DNA from: Actinomycetes bacterium
Lineage (GTDB): Bacteria > Actinomycetota > Acidimicrobiia > Acidimicrobiales > Bog-793
Direction: 5' to 3'
Assembly: GCA_021796535.1 (NCBI GenBank)
Contig: JAKABW010000018.1
Location: 1 to 35,058, forward strand
Length of the DNA: 35,058 nucleotides
This document shows, one piece after another, positions 16,376 through 26,108 of the stretch (position 1 is the first letter of the stretch; every line of letters starts with the position of its first letter). A program made the position numbers and the translations under genes. Below the pieces are notes generated by a model, which worked only from the letters and a program-made list of their open reading frames with translations, searched no databases and was not told the DNA's origin.

Positions 16376-17233
16376 GTGACCACACTGAATGCAGAGCCTG
16401 ATACACCTGTACCGGTAGGGATCGAAAAGAACAGAGTTCGCGGCGGACCGCCCAGATCAGAAATACTCCGCAGGGACAAATGGTGGGCACAGCCTCTCGC
16501 TATTTTCTCCGGACTTCTGGCTTTTATAGTTTACGCCACATGGGCGGCGTTGCGAAACGGTCATTTTTACGCCGGCAACGTGGGGAGGGATTACCTCTCG
16601 CCCTTTTATTCCCCGTGTCTGACCAATTCCTGCACCTCCAACGGTTACGTATGGGGCGGCTGGACATGGTGGAGACTGTCCCCCGCCATACCCATACTGA
16701 TCTTCCCTCTCAGCTTCAGGCTGTCCTGTTACTACTACCGCAAAAGTTACTACAGATCATTCTGGCTCTCGCCGCCGTCTTGTGCGGTACCGGACGCCGG
16801 CTCCACAAAAGCAAAAAGTCCCAGAAACAAGTACAGCGGGGAAACAAAATTCCCACTTATATTTCAAAATATACACAGATACACCTGGTACTTTGCCGTT
16901 ATCTTTGCCGGAATCCTTACATTTGATGCCGTGGCCGCTTTCCGTTTCCACAACGGAATAGGCATGGGTTTGGGCACTTTGATATTCGTGGTAAACGCTT
17001 TATTGATATGGGCTTACACGCTGGGATGTCATTCTTGCCGTCACCTCTGCGGAGGGGGTTTGCGTACATTCTCATCCGCCAATTCCAGGCACTTCATATG
17101 GAAAAATTTTGTTTCCAAGCTCAATGAGCACCATCAGCTGTTCGCGTGGCTTTCTCTCTTCTGGATTGCTTTTGCCGACTTTTATACCTGGCTGGTAGCC
17201 ACAGGAGCCATTCACGACCCGAGGTTTTTTTGA
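16376..17233 (+). CDS. Succinate dehydrogenase (Sdh1-type) membrane anchor subunit
   Basis: The 285-residue protein has about five membrane helices and the family blocks CYYYRKSYYRSFWLSPPSCAV, YSGETKFPLIFQNIHRYTWYF and LGCHSCRHLCGGG seen in the actinobacterial anchor of the Rv0247c-Rv0249c type. It would anchor SdhAB to the membrane, bind heme and pass electrons to menaquinone; several conserved histidines (in QNIHRY, CHSCRH) are candidates for heme ligation. GTG 16376 has AAGG about 7 nt upstream. Its stop ends at 17233, 5 nt before the SdhA ATG. It is not obviously homologous to classical SdhC/SdhD, so no symbol is given. Confidence 0.85.
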   Translation: MTTLNAEPDTPVPVGIEKNRVRGGPPRSEILRRDKWWAQPLAIFSGLLAFIVYATWAALRNGHFYAGNVGRDYLSPFYSPCLTNSCTSNGYVWGGWTWWRLSPAIPILIFPLSFRLSCYYYRKSYYRSFWLSPPSCAVPDAGSTKAKSPRNKYSGETKFPLIFQNIHRYTWYFAVIFAGILTFDAVAAFRFHNGIGMGLGTLIFVVNALLIWAYTLGCHSCRHLCGGGLRTFSSANSRHFIWKNFVSKLNEHHQLFAWLSLFWIAFADFYTWLVATGAIHDPRFF

Positions 17234-17238
17234 TTAAT

Positions 17239-19044
17239 ATGGATACGATTGAGACACACAACTTTGACGTACTGATTATAGGCGCCGGAGGTGCCGGCCT
17301 GCGGGCTGCAGTAGAGGCACATGCCTTGGGGGCCAAAACAGCCATAGTCTGCAAGTCCCTCCTGGGCAAAGCGCATACGGTTATGGCCGAAGGCGGCGTG
17401 GCCGCCGCACTGGGCAATGTGTGGCCGGAAGACAACTGGAAAGTACACTTCAGGGATACCATGCGCGGCGGTAAAATGCTCAACAACTGGAGAATGGCGC
17501 AATTGCACGCCCAGGAAGCTCCGGACAGGGTTATGGAATTGGAAGACTGGGGGGCTCTTTTTGACAGGACTCCGGACGGACGCATCCTGCAACGTGACTT
17601 CGGCGGGCACCGTTATGCCAGACTTGCCCACGTGGGAGACAGAACCGGTCTGGAACTTCTGCGCACTTTGCAACACAGATCGGTGGATCAAAATGTCGAA
17701 GTTTTTATGGAATGCAAAATTTTCCGCCTCTTGCAAGACGAAAACGGCAATGTCAACGGAGCTCTCGGGCTTTGGCGAGAAAACGGCAAATTCGTGGCCT
17801 TCGGGGCAAAATCTGTCGTAATATGTTCCGGCGGGGTGGGCAAGATCTGGAAAATTACTTCCAACTCTTGGGAATCCACCGCCGACGGACAAGCGCTGGC
17901 CCTTTGGGCGGGTGCTGATCTGATCGATATGGAGTTTGTCCAATTCCACCCGACCGGCATGGTTTGGCCCCCTTCCGCCAGAGGACTCCTGGTAACCGAA
18001 GGCGTGCGCGGCGACGGAGGCGTCCTCAAAAACAAAGAGGGCGAGAGGTTTATGTTCAACTACATACCCCCCTTCTATGCCAAAGAAACGGCCGATACGA
18101 CCGAAGAAGGGGATCAGTGGTACGAAAATAAGAAAGACTTTCGCCGGCCCCCGGAACTGCTTCCGAGAGACGAGGTGGCAAGGGCCATCAACTCGGAAAT
18201 AAAAGCCGGCCGAGGAAGCCCTCACGGCGGCGTCTACTTGGATATTTGTTCCAGGAGATCTCCGGAGGACATCAAAAGACGGCTTCCCTCGATGTATCAC
18301 CAATTTAAAGAATTGGCCGACGTGGACATCACAAAAGAGCCCATGGAAATAGGTCCGACCTGTCACTACATCATGGGTGGTATCAAAGTCGACGCCGATA
18401 CCGCCGCCACTTCCGTTCCCGGACTTTTTGCCGCGGGAGAAGCGGCCGGAGGCATGCACGGCTCCAATAGATTGGGGGGAAATTCTTTGTCCGACTTGCT
18501 GGTTTTTGGCAAGAGAGCCGGCGAGTACGCCGCCCGATACGCCATGGAACAAGCAAAAGAACCGCAGATCAACATGTCTTTAGTCAGCGACCATACGAAA
18601 AAAGCGTTGTCCACATTTGAGCGCGAGAACGGCATTACCCCCTACCAACTCCACCATGAGTTGCAAGACACCATGCAGCCGTTGGTCGGAATTATCAGAA
18701 CCGAATCGGAATTGCTCGAGGCAAAAGAGAAACTGGCGGTTCTCAAAGAAAAGTTGCAACAGGTCGCCGTGGAAGGAAACAGGCAATTTAACCCGGGGTG
18801 GCATATGGCCCTTGACCTGGAATCAATGTTTGACGTGGCCATGTGCACGACAGCCTCTGCCGTCGAAAGGAAAGAGAGTCGGGGAGGTCACACCAGGAAT
18901 GATTACCCGCAATCCGATCCCGAGTATTTCGGTAAAATCAATATGGTCACCAGCCGTGGCGACGACGGAAATATAAATTTGCGCCAAGAACCCCTTCCGG
19001 AAATGCCGGGCGAACTCAAAGTTTTATTTGAAGAGGGGAAATAA
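17239..19044 (+). CDS. sdhA: Succinate dehydrogenase flavoprotein subunit
   Basis: The 601 residues form the FAD-containing catalytic subunit that oxidises succinate to fumarate (or the reverse). Visible are the dinucleotide-binding loop IIGAGGAGL (13-21), the flavinylated histidine region AHTVMAEGG (H46), the substrate segment VQFHPTGMV, RGSPHGGVYLDI, HYIMGGIKVD, and the FAD-binding GEAAGGMHGSNRLGGNSL. The frame is open back to 17146, but that overlaps the anchor gene; ATG 17239 starts the conserved MDTIETHNFDVLIIGAG. The stop TAA overlaps the ATG of sdhB by one base, so translation is coupled. Confidence 0.96.
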   Translation: MDTIETHNFDVLIIGAGGAGLRAAVEAHALGAKTAIVCKSLLGKAHTVMAEGGVAAALGNVWPEDNWKVHFRDTMRGGKMLNNWRMAQLHAQEAPDRVMELEDWGALFDRTPDGRILQRDFGGHRYARLAHVGDRTGLELLRTLQHRSVDQNVEVFMECKIFRLLQDENGNVNGALGLWRENGKFVAFGAKSVVICSGGVGKIWKITSNSWESTADGQALALWAGADLIDMEFVQFHPTGMVWPPSARGLLVTEGVRGDGGVLKNKEGERFMFNYIPPFYAKETADTTEEGDQWYENKKDFRRPPELLPRDEVARAINSEIKAGRGSPHGGVYLDICSRRSPEDIKRRLPSMYHQFKELADVDITKEPMEIGPTCHYIMGGIKVDADTAATSVPGLFAAGEAAGGMHGSNRLGGNSLSDLLVFGKRAGEYAARYAMEQAKEPQINMSLVSDHTKKALSTFERENGITPYQLHHELQDTMQPLVGIIRTESELLEAKEKLAVLKEKLQQVAVEGNRQFNPGWHMALDLESMFDVAMCTTASAVERKESRGGHTRNDYPQSDPEYFGKINMVTSRGDDGNINLRQEPLPEMPGELKVLFEEGK

Positions 19045-19901
19045 TGTCTGTTGAAAATACACAACCTCAAGTCGGCGATGACACCCAGCAAAAGCAAGTC
19101 ACTTTAAAAATATGGAGAGGCGACGCTTCCGGCGGTAAGTTCGTCGACTATACCTTAGACTACCTGGACGGCGAAGTGGTTTTGGACGCTGTCCACCGCG
19201 TACAAAGCGAACAGGCGCCCGACCTCGGAGTCCGCTGGAACTGCAAAGCAGGAAAATGCGGATCCTGCAGTTCGGAAATAAACGGCAAGCCGAGTCTCAT
19301 GTGCATGACGCGGATGAGCACGCTGGACCTCGAAGAACCCATAACCGTTTCCCCGATGCGGACTTTCCCGATTATCAAAGACCTGGTGACCGACGTTTCG
19401 TTTAACTTCGAAGTCGCCAAGAAAATACCGGCGCTGCAGCCCAAACCGAGGGAAAAAGACGGTACTTACCGCATGTCGCAAATTGACATAGACCGGGGGC
19501 AGGAATTCCGAAAGTGCATCGAATGCTTTTTATGCCAAAACGTATGTCACGTCATCAGAGACCACGAAGAAAACAAGCCCAATTTTGCGGGACCGCGATT
19601 TCTTATGCGCATAGCAGAACTTGAAATGCACCCCCTGGATACCTTGGACAGACGTCGCTATGCCTTTGACGTTATGGGGGTGGGATATTGCAACATTACC
19701 AAGTGTTGCACTGAGGTCTGTCCGGAACATATCCACATCACCGACAATGCCATTATTCCCCTGAAAGAGCGGGTGGTGGACGTCCGATTTGACCCGGTCG
19801 CATGGCTGGGAAGGACCATTTTGCGCAGACCCAAACCGACGTCTTCGGAAGAAGTGATCAAGCTGACGCCGGCCGGCAGGTCGGCAAATACGCCAAGCTA
19901 G
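19044..19901 (+). CDS. sdhB: Succinate dehydrogenase iron-sulfur subunit
   Basis: The 285 residues carry electrons from FAD to the membrane. A plant-type [2Fe-2S] site is at C67, C72, C75 and C87 (NCKAGKCGSC). The second domain has C158, C161, C164 (CIECFLC) and C168, then C216, C222 and C226 (CNITKCCTEVCP), for [4Fe-4S] and [3Fe-4S] clusters. The N-terminus is slightly long and the C-terminal tail (RRPKPTSSEE onward) is polar. Its start overlaps the sdhA stop. This is the last obligate gene of the operon; the SCP2-like gene follows after 71 bp. Confidence 0.96.
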   Translation: MSVENTQPQVGDDTQQKQVTLKIWRGDASGGKFVDYTLDYLDGEVVLDAVHRVQSEQAPDLGVRWNCKAGKCGSCSSEINGKPSLMCMTRMSTLDLEEPITVSPMRTFPIIKDLVTDVSFNFEVAKKIPALQPKPREKDGTYRMSQIDIDRGQEFRKCIECFLCQNVCHVIRDHEENKPNFAGPRFLMRIAELEMHPLDTLDRRRYAFDVMGVGYCNITKCCTEVCPEHIHITDNAIIPLKERVVDVRFDPVAWLGRTILRRPKPTSSEEVIKLTPAGRSANTPS

Positions 19902-19972
19902 GGTGGATACCGATATGACGCCTATTCCCGTACAGAAAAAGCCATATCCTTTTCGCGCGGAGAAGTAACGGC

Positions 19973-20362
19973 ATGACGCCCGATCTGTTTTCCCAAGAAT
20001 GGTTCGAAAACCTCACAGAAAACCTGGCGCGCGCGCTGAAGGACTCTCCGGAAATCTCTTTTCCCGATGCCGGCATGGAAATAGGACAAGTCATTACGGA
20101 CGTCGGAGACCGGAGTATTTCATACATCATAAAAATTGGCAAAGGCAGCACCGAGATTGTCCGTACCGAGCCGGCAGACCGGATACCAACTCTCATAACC
20201 GACTACTTTACCTATGAGGATTTACTGGCCGGGAAAACCGACATCTCCGCTGCTATTTTTTCGGGAAAAATAAAGATCAAAGGAGATTTGCAATACTTGA
20301 TTTCCAACAGGCAACTGCTGAAAACCATAGGTGCGGCTCTCGCAAATCAGGCACGACCATAG
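19973..20362 (+). CDS. SCP2 sterol-carrier-like domain protein
   Basis: The 129-residue soluble protein resembles the SCP2 lipid-binding fold: a beta-rich first half (ISYIIKIGKGSTEIVRTEPA), the typical LITDYFTYEDLLAGKTDISAAIFSGKIKIKGDLQYLI, and a terminal helix. The 'GKIKIKGD' element is the usual SCP2 signature near the C-terminus. It would bind a hydrophobic ligand; which one is unknown. GGAG lies about 10 nt upstream of ATG 19976's codon context (start at 19973). It follows sdhB in the same direction and could be on the same transcript. Confidence 0.75.
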   Translation: MTPDLFSQEWFENLTENLARALKDSPEISFPDAGMEIGQVITDVGDRSISYIIKIGKGSTEIVRTEPADRIPTLITDYFTYEDLLAGKTDISAAIFSGKIKIKGDLQYLISNRQLLKTIGAALANQARP

Positions 20363-20407
20363 GCGTCTGCCAAAAAATTACTCTTCCTACAGACAAAGGA
20401 GTCCGGC

Positions 20408-20701
20408 ATGGTAACGGAAATTGCCAAAATCGACATACGGGAAGGCGCGTTGGAAAACTTCCTGGCAAGATTAAAAATTGCCACAGGCCTGCTGGAAAAG
20501 ACTTCCGGATACCGATCGATAGAGGTCCGGCGGGAAGTGGAAAACACGAACTACGTATACCTTTTTATCGGCTGGGACAGTCTGGACTCACATCTGATCA
20601 ATTTCCGGCAGTCTCCCAATTTCGTCGAATGGCGCAACCTGCTGAAAGAATTTTTTCTCACGGATCCGACGGTGGTGCACGTCGAAGAAATCCCGCTGTA
20701 A
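20408..20701 (+). CDS. Antibiotic biosynthesis monooxygenase (ABM) domain protein
   Basis: The 97-residue protein has the dimeric alpha-beta barrel pattern of ABM proteins: VTEIAKIDIREGALENFLARL, GYRSIEVRREVENTNYVYLFIGWDSLDSHLINFRQSPNFVEWRNLL, ending with VVHVEEIPL. Members include small cofactor-free monooxygenases and heme-degrading enzymes; no specific residues here identify a substrate. AAAGGAG sits 8 nt upstream of ATG 20408. It follows the SCP2-like gene by 45 bp, likely the same operon. Confidence 0.78.
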   Translation: MVTEIAKIDIREGALENFLARLKIATGLLEKTSGYRSIEVRREVENTNYVYLFIGWDSLDSHLINFRQSPNFVEWRNLLKEFFLTDPTVVHVEEIPL

Positions 20702-20775
20702 CCCGCTGACTTTTGTGAAATGCGCTTCCTCTGGTCTCAATCACTCAAGGACAGACCCGCCGCCGACTTGCATCG

Positions 20776-21738
20776 CTACCGGTGTATTTTTTTCAACAAC
20801 ATCAGCCTATCCCCCTGTTCGGCCACCGGATTGCTTTCGACTCCCAGATAGAGACGGCCCTGGGAAATAAGAGCCATGACCTTGCCGGAACCGGCGTATT
20901 TTTCTTCCAAAGCTTTCATGTGCAAGCCGGCGTCCGCGTCACCCATTTCTATTTCGTCCAAGCATACATCGTCTGATGCCACCAAAGCCAGCATAAGGTC
21001 TGCGGCGTGGGGTGTCTCGATGCTCTTTGCCAATGTATGGGCCAGCAGCTCGTCTTCGCTGATCAAAAGGTGGGCACCCAGACCTTTCAAAGCGTCACGC
21101 ACCGACTGGGATTTGACGGTAGCGGAAATGTTGAGCTGCGGAGCTTCTTCCCTCAAGAGAACCGCTATCAGCAGTGTGTCCGCATCGGTATCGGCCATTA
21201 TCAAAGCCTGTTTGGCTTCCGTCGGGTTTGCTTTCCGCAAAGTTTCCATCTCTGCCGGATTCCCTTTTACATGATGAACCCCGTGCCGGACAGCCGAACT
21301 CTCAATGTCGGCCACCAATACGACCTGCTCTCCTGCCCTCAGGAGCTCTTCCAAAACGGCCGGCATGCTCCTGTGGAGGCCGATAACCAACGTATACGGT
21401 TTGACCGGAAAATGTTCTTCCATCGCAAAAAGCCTTTTTATTCCTTTCGATATGGACGAGCCGGTCAGCAGAGCAAAAATACCCGCCAGACACGGTATCG
21501 AAATCAGCATTACCACAACCGCCACAACGCGACCGGTGGGATTTGACGGAGTCACATCGCCATATCCCACGGTGGTGGCCGTCACCACAGCCCAGTAAAA
21601 ACCGGTCGTTACCGGAAGGTGGTCTACGCCGGCAAATACGGCACCGCCGATAAGTATAGTGGCCAGCACCACGGAGGCAAGCAAAAAAACGTGACGCCTG
21701 TTGGGATCGCCAATTAACTTAAATATGGCTGCCAGCAT
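20776..21738 (-). CDS. Two-helix potassium channel with RCK (TrkA-N/TrkA-C) domain
   Basis: The 320 residues contain helix 1 (about 16-36), a pore helix with the K+ selectivity filter TVGYGD (56-61), helix 2 (about 70-92), a cytoplasmic RCK-N Rossmann domain (113-230) and an RCK-C domain (240-320, ending EQGDRLMLLKKI). Tetramers of such proteins conduct K+ and are gated by ligands on the RCK ring. The usual nucleotide loop GxGxxG is replaced by IGLHRSM (118-124), so NAD(H)-type binding may be lost while gating by ions or nucleotides elsewhere remains possible. It converges with the ABM gene and has no obvious partner here. Confidence 0.9.
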   Translation of the reverse strand: MLAAIFKLIGDPNRRHVFLLASVVLATILIGGAVFAGVDHLPVTTGFYWAVVTATTVGYGDVTPSNPTGRVVAVVVMLISIPCLAGIFALLTGSSISKGIKRLFAMEEHFPVKPYTLVIGLHRSMPAVLEELLRAGEQVVLVADIESSAVRHGVHHVKGNPAEMETLRKANPTEAKQALIMADTDADTLLIAVLLREEAPQLNISATVKSQSVRDALKGLGAHLLISEDELLAHTLAKSIETPHAADLMLALVASDDVCLDEIEMGDADAGLHMKALEEKYAGSGKVMALISQGRLYLGVESNPVAEQGDRLMLLKKIHR

Positions 21739-21782
21739 AAAACCAACTTTTGTTTAGAGAGATAGAATTAAGCCGCTGCCGG

Positions 21783-22790
21783 TCAGTCCAGCAGATCCGC
21801 TACATCGGATCTTTCGCCTTTTAGCTCGTTTTCGGTAAGGGATATTTTCTCTTTTGCAAAATCGGAATGCTCAAGCCCTTCCACAATGCTTACGGTACCG
21901 TCGGCACCCACGCTCACCGGGAAACCGAATTGGAGACCTTCGCTTATGCCGTACTCGCCGTGCGAAACAACGCCCAGCGACACAAAATCGCCTTCAGAAG
22001 TCGGGTTGAGAAAGCTTTTTGCCGAATCTATAACCGCATTGGCCGCACTGGCTGCCGAAGACGCCCCGCGGGCATCTATGATTGCCGCCCCGCGTTTTTG
22101 GACCGTCGCAATGAAATCGTTTTCCAACCACTCCCTGTCCCGGATCACATCCGTTGCCGCCCTGCCGCCAATCTTGGCATGAAAAAAGTCGGGAAACTGC
22201 GTCGAAGAGTGGTTGCCCCAGATGGCAGTATTGGAGACTTCCGTCACGGCCACCCCGGCTTTGCGTGCCAGCTGTGTTTTGGCTCTGTTTTCATCCAATC
22301 TTGTCATGGCAAACCAGCGGTCATCAGGGACTGATCTTGCATGGCTGCGCGCGATCAGACAGTTGGTGTTGCAAGGATTGCCGACAACAAGTACTCTCAC
22401 GTCCGAAGCGGCGTTCTCCTCGATGGCTTGCCCCTGCGGGCCGAATATTTTGCCGTTTATACCCAGCAGATCCCGCCTTTCCATTCCGGCTTTGCGCGGA
22501 ACGGAGCCGACCAAAAGAGCCAATTGGGTTGCGTCGAAAGCCTGTTTGAGGTCCGTGGTGGTCTCCATGTCGACAAGCAGCGGAAAAGCACAGTCGTCCA
22601 ATTCCATGACAACGCCTTCCAGAGCTTTCATGGCCGGTTCGATCTCCAAGAGTCTCAGGACAACGGGCTGATCTTTCCCGAAAATTTCACCGGAAGCAAT
22701 GCGGAACAACAGGGCATAACTGATTTGTCCCGCCGCTCCGGTTACGGTTACGGTTACGGGTTTTTTGGTAAAAGTATTTAATAAAGTCAC
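21783..22790 (-). CDS. mdh: Malate dehydrogenase
   Basis: The 335 residues match the cytosolic-type bacterial malate dehydrogenase: NAD loop [97 protein letters not shown] and the catalytic histidine region [13 protein letters not shown]. It interconverts malate and oxaloacetate in the TCA cycle. The start is GTG 22790 with no ribosome site; a TAAATT hexamer ends 6 nt before it, suggesting a leaderless mRNA. It follows the helicase gene across a gap with a hairpin. Confidence 0.95.
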   Translation of the reverse strand: MTLLNTFTKKPVTVTVTGAAGQISYALLFRIASGEIFGKDQPVVLRLLEIEPAMKALEGVVMELDDCAFPLLVDMETTTDLKQAFDATQLALLVGSVPRKAGMERRDLLGINGKIFGPQGQAIEENAASDVRVLVVGNPCNTNCLIARSHARSVPDDRWFAMTRLDENRAKTQLARKAGVAVTEVSNTAIWGNHSSTQFPDFFHAKIGGRAATDVIRDREWLENDFIATVQKRGAAIIDARGASSAASAANAVIDSAKSFLNPTSEGDFVSLGVVSHGEYGISEGLQFGFPVSVGADGTVSIVEGLEHSDFAKEKISLTENELKGERSDVADLLD

Positions 22791-22879
22791 AATAGAAATT
22801 TAGCCAAGTGACATGGTGTATATTCTTCTTTTTATTATATTTTTTCTGTTTTTGCCCTTCGCCGGGATCGTATCACGCT

Positions 22880-22905
22880 TTCTGTGCCTCTTCTTGCACA
22901 GAAAC
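22880..22905 (-). terminator. Hairpin downstream of the helicase gene
   Basis: TTTCTGTGC (22880-22888) and GCACAGAAA (22897-22905) form a perfect 9-bp stem with an 8-nt loop, 14 nt past the helicase stop. No T-tract follows, so it may act as a weak terminator, an mRNA-stabilising hairpin, or an operator before mdh. Confidence 0.4.
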
Positions 22906-22919
22906 ACGACCGCTTTTGT

Positions 22920-24554
22920 CTACGGAGACTGAAGCCACCTCTCGGCTTCTTTTATTCTTTGCCGCAATTGTTTGAGATTGGCGGCGGCAACGGAAGTAAG
23001 ACCGGCTTTCATATTCAGTTCTGCGTTTACTTTGGCATACGAGAGACCCGTTTTGTCAACCAGCCTTTTCACCAAAACAGAATTTTGCTTACGCAAGCTG
23101 TTCAATTCCCTGGCAGCCAAGTGAAGCTTCGGATGCCTGTCTTCCGGGTCGCGGCCAACCGTGCCGCTGCCGTTCGGCAGATCGGACAACTCTATAAACA
23201 AAGACGGGTCGTCGACCTCCCCTTCTCTCGATTCTTCAAAAAAAACATCCGTGGCGATCTCTTCCGAAGCCACAGACCTGATCGGAGCAAACAGAGACAG
23301 CTGGCGAAAGTCATCGCCGTCCAAAGTCTTTTTACCGGAATCCTCGGAAAATAAACCGGGTCTTTCCTCTTCAGCCGCGACTTCGTTCCTTTTGATGGAG
23401 TGGTATCTGGCCTGTGCGATATTCTGCGCAAACTGTCGCAGCCTGGGATCGTCCGGTATGTACAGATATGACGGCTGATTTCCGAGACCGGCTATAAAAC
23501 GGACCAAACGTCCCGCGGCCTGGCGGAAAAACAGCTCGGTGGCTGTAGTCGTGGCATATACGCCCACCCGTAACCTTGGTATGTCAACCCCTTCCGATAC
23601 CATTTTCACGGCCACCAGCCAGTGTCGATCGGAATTTGTATACCGCTCTATCACAGCGGAGGCATTGTTGTCGTCGCTCACCGCCAACTCAGCGGCCGTT
23701 CCCAGTTCTTTTTGGATCAGTGCTTTAATTTCCCTGGCATGATCCTGATCGGAAGCTATGACAAGACCACCGGCGTTGCGGTGGTGTCTCCTTATCTGTT
23801 GCAGTTTTGCATTCGATTGGTGGATAACCTCTTTCAGCCAATCTCCCTCGGGAGACAGGGCGGTTCTCAGGCGCTGATTGGCTAGGTTGGCCGAAAGCGG
23901 ATCGTCGAACGTTGCCATATACAGCGAGCCGTCGTTTGCGGCCCATTCCATTTCTCCGCCTACCCGAGGAAAGTATATCGGCCGTACCACATGACCTTCA
24001 TTTAAGGCATCGCCGTAGCCGTACTCAAAATCGGCGGCGGCCAAGTCGTCCCGGTATTCGACAAAGGGAATTGCGGCATAGTCCGACCTGAAAGGGGTTC
24101 CGGAAAGCAAAAGACGTTTGGGGGCTTGAGCAAAAGCAGTCATCAGCGCCGCTCCCCAGGATTTGTCGTCTCCGGCGTGATGGATTTCGTCGATTATCAC
24201 AAAGGAATGGCGTCCGAGGCGCGTAAAACCGGCCGGGTTGCTGAATATCTGCTGATAGGTGGTGACAACGCCGTGGAAATCAGAAATCAACGGACCGCCG
24301 GGCAACCAATTTGTATCCAACTGCAAACCCAAAAAAGCCGCGGCCTGCGCCCATTGCGCCTTCAGATGTGCCGTGGGAACAACCACTATCAGGTGCAGGT
24401 TATGAACGACTATTTTAGTTCTTGCCGCCAACAAAGCAAAGGTGGTTTTGCCGGCACCGGGGGTCGCAACCAAAAAGAAATCGTCTTTGTCTTCTTGTTC
24501 ATACAAAGACAACGCCTCTTTTTGCCACGGTCTTAACTTGATGACTCTACCCAT
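22920..24554 (-). CDS. DEAD/DEAH-box superfamily 2 helicase (ResIII-like)
   Basis: The 544-residue ATPase has the SF2 order: an N-terminal Q-like LRPWQKEAL (8-16), Walker A ATPGAGKTT (30-38), VVVPTAHLKAQW, the DEAH-type box DEIHHAGD, motif III SGTPFRS, and helicase-C motifs VSEGVDIPRL and RQAAGRLVR. The C-terminal about 130 residues are charged and helical (ELNSLRKQNSVLVKRLVDKTGLSYAKVNAELN) and may bind nucleic acid or a partner. Similar stand-alone helicases are widespread in Actinobacteria; the precise role is unknown, and no restriction or methylase partner is adjacent. An inverted repeat (GGGGA/TCCCC) lies 24-40 nt before its start. Confidence 0.88.
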   Translation of the reverse strand: MGRVIKLRPWQKEALSLYEQEDKDDFFLVATPGAGKTTFALLAARTKIVVHNLHLIVVVPTAHLKAQWAQAAAFLGLQLDTNWLPGGPLISDFHGVVTTYQQIFSNPAGFTRLGRHSFVIIDEIHHAGDDKSWGAALMTAFAQAPKRLLLSGTPFRSDYAAIPFVEYRDDLAAADFEYGYGDALNEGHVVRPIYFPRVGGEMEWAANDGSLYMATFDDPLSANLANQRLRTALSPEGDWLKEVIHQSNAKLQQIRRHHRNAGGLVIASDQDHAREIKALIQKELGTAAELAVSDDNNASAVIERYTNSDRHWLVAVKMVSEGVDIPRLRVGVYATTTATELFFRQAAGRLVRFIAGLGNQPSYLYIPDDPRLRQFAQNIAQARYHSIKRNEVAAEEERPGLFSEDSGKKTLDGDDFRQLSLFAPIRSVASEEIATDVFFEESREGEVDDPSLFIELSDLPNGSGTVGRDPEDRHPKLHLAARELNSLRKQNSVLVKRLVDKTGLSYAKVNAELNMKAGLTSVAAANLKQLRQRIKEAERWLQSP

Positions 24555-24672
24555 AAACAGACATACATACGGTCAGGGGATTAGAGTCCCCGTATTTTCG
24601 GACAGGAAATTTTTAGTCAGTGCACTTTCTTGCGTCACCGGCTCTCAGCTTATCCCGGGAAAAAAGACGGAC

Positions 24673-24717
24673 AAAAAACCATGACGGATCGGTCGCACGA
24701 ACAACATCCGGCGACCG
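24673..24717 (-). terminator. Probable terminator of icd
   Basis: CGGTCGC (24690-24696) and GCGACCG (24711-24717) form a 7-bp stem. On the reverse strand this is followed after 11 nt by six T residues (24678-24673). It lies about 36 nt past the icd stop. The distance from stem to T-tract is longer than ideal. Confidence 0.45.
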
Positions 24718-24752
24718 GTCTGCACTTTTAGTTTGGTCAAATGATGCGGCTG

Positions 24753-25949
24753 CTACAAGCGCTCTGCGATGGCCTTGGCAAATTCGCTGCACTTTACTTC
24801 GGTGGCTCCCTCCATAAGGCGGGCAAAGTCATATGTGACTATCTTGTCAGCCACCGTCGCCTCCAAGGCTTTCACGATATCTTCCGCCGCTTGGGTCCAA
24901 CCCAGGTGCTCAAACATCAGCACGCCGGACAGTATGACAGAGCCGGGGTTTACTTTGTCAAGACCGGCATATTTTGGTGCCGTACCGTGTGTGGCTTCAA
25001 AAACGCCGTGCCCGGTCACATAATTGATATTTGCCCCAGGCGCTATGCCTATTCCGCCGACTTGGGCGGCCAGGGCATCCGACAAATAGTCCCCATTGAG
25101 GTTCATCGTGGCTATAACGTCGAATTCCTTTGGTCTTGTCAGTACCTGTTGAAAAGCTATGTCGGCTATAACGTCTTTGACAAGAATTTTTCCTTTCGGA
25201 TCTCCGTTGCAGTCATCCCAGCCAACGGCGATGTCGGACAGCTCTTCGCGCACCAAATCGTAACCCCAGCCGCGAAAAGCGCCTTCGGTAAACTTTTGTA
25301 TATTTCCCTTATGCACCAAAGTGACGCTATCCCGCCCGTGCTCTTTGGCATAAAGGACGGCGGCTTTGATGAGACGCTTGCTGGCCGTGGCGGAAATCGG
25401 CTTGATGCCTATGCCGGAATCCGTCCTGATATCCCAACCGTGGTTTTCCTTCAGATAAGAAATGAGTCTCTTTGCTTCTTCTGTGCCTTCCTGCAGTTCC
25501 TTACCGGCGTAAACGTCTTCCGTATTTTCCCTGAAAATTACCATGTCGACGTTTTCCGGATGGGTAACCGGCGATGGCACCCCTTTAAACCAGCGAACAG
25601 GACGCAGACATACATAAAGGTCCAGTATTTGGCGCAAAGCCACATTGAGAGACCTGATGCCTCCGCCAATCGGAGTTGTCAGAGGCCCCTTGATGGCTAT
25701 CAAATGCTCTTTGATGACTTCGACTGTTTCGTCGGGAAGCCATGAGCCGGTTGCGTCGTGCGCTTTCTGTCCGGCCAATACTTCTTTCCAATGTATTTTC
25801 TTCTTATATTTGGCGGCGGCGGCGTCAAATACCAATTGAGCCGCAGGCCAAATATCGACACCGGTGCCATCCCCTTCGATGAAAGGTATGATCGGTTCCT
25901 CGGGTACTTGCAGTTCGCCGTTTGTTGACATAGTAATTTTTTCAGCCAT
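24753..25949 (-). CDS. icd: Isocitrate dehydrogenase (NADP-type)
   Basis: The 398 residues match the homodimeric bacterial isocitrate dehydrogenase: [37 protein letters not shown] (containing the regulatory and substrate serine), [37 protein letters not shown] and [25 protein letters not shown]. The Lys-Tyr in HGTAPKYAG is the pair that prefers NADP in E. coli Icd, so NADP use is inferred. It converts isocitrate to 2-oxoglutarate and CO2. ATG 25949 has no ribosome site, but TATAAG ends 8 nt before it, suggesting a leaderless transcript separate from the metF operon upstream. Confidence 0.95.
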   Translation of the reverse strand: MAEKITMSTNGELQVPEEPIIPFIEGDGTGVDIWPAAQLVFDAAAAKYKKKIHWKEVLAGQKAHDATGSWLPDETVEVIKEHLIAIKGPLTTPIGGGIRSLNVALRQILDLYVCLRPVRWFKGVPSPVTHPENVDMVIFRENTEDVYAGKELQEGTEEAKRLISYLKENHGWDIRTDSGIGIKPISATASKRLIKAAVLYAKEHGRDSVTLVHKGNIQKFTEGAFRGWGYDLVREELSDIAVGWDDCNGDPKGKILVKDVIADIAFQQVLTRPKEFDVIATMNLNGDYLSDALAAQVGGIGIAPGANINYVTGHGVFEATHGTAPKYAGLDKVNPGSVILSGVLMFEHLGWTQAAEDIVKALEATVADKIVTYDFARLMEGATEVKCSEFAKAIAERL

Positions 25950-26108
25950 GGCACAAGCTTATAAGAAATAAGCCGGAAAAGAAATGAACTGCGACTAAAA
26001 CTGGTTATATCTGCAAAAATATATCAATGCCTGCACTTACGGGCAGGATCCGCTGTAGTAAAACCCGCATAAGTGACACACAACGGGATCAATAAATTCG
26101 ATGTGTTC

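Noticed and set aside
17146-17238. N-terminal extension of SdhA
   Set aside because: It overlaps the anchor-subunit gene in another frame and precedes the conserved MDTIETHNFDVLIIGAG start.
17212-18552. 446-residue reverse ORF opposite sdhA
   Set aside because: Antisense shadow: sdhA on the other strand has every family motif and the reverse product shows none.
24741-25745. 334-residue forward ORF opposite icd
   Set aside because: Antisense shadow of a fully conserved isocitrate dehydrogenase; no domain or ribosome site support.
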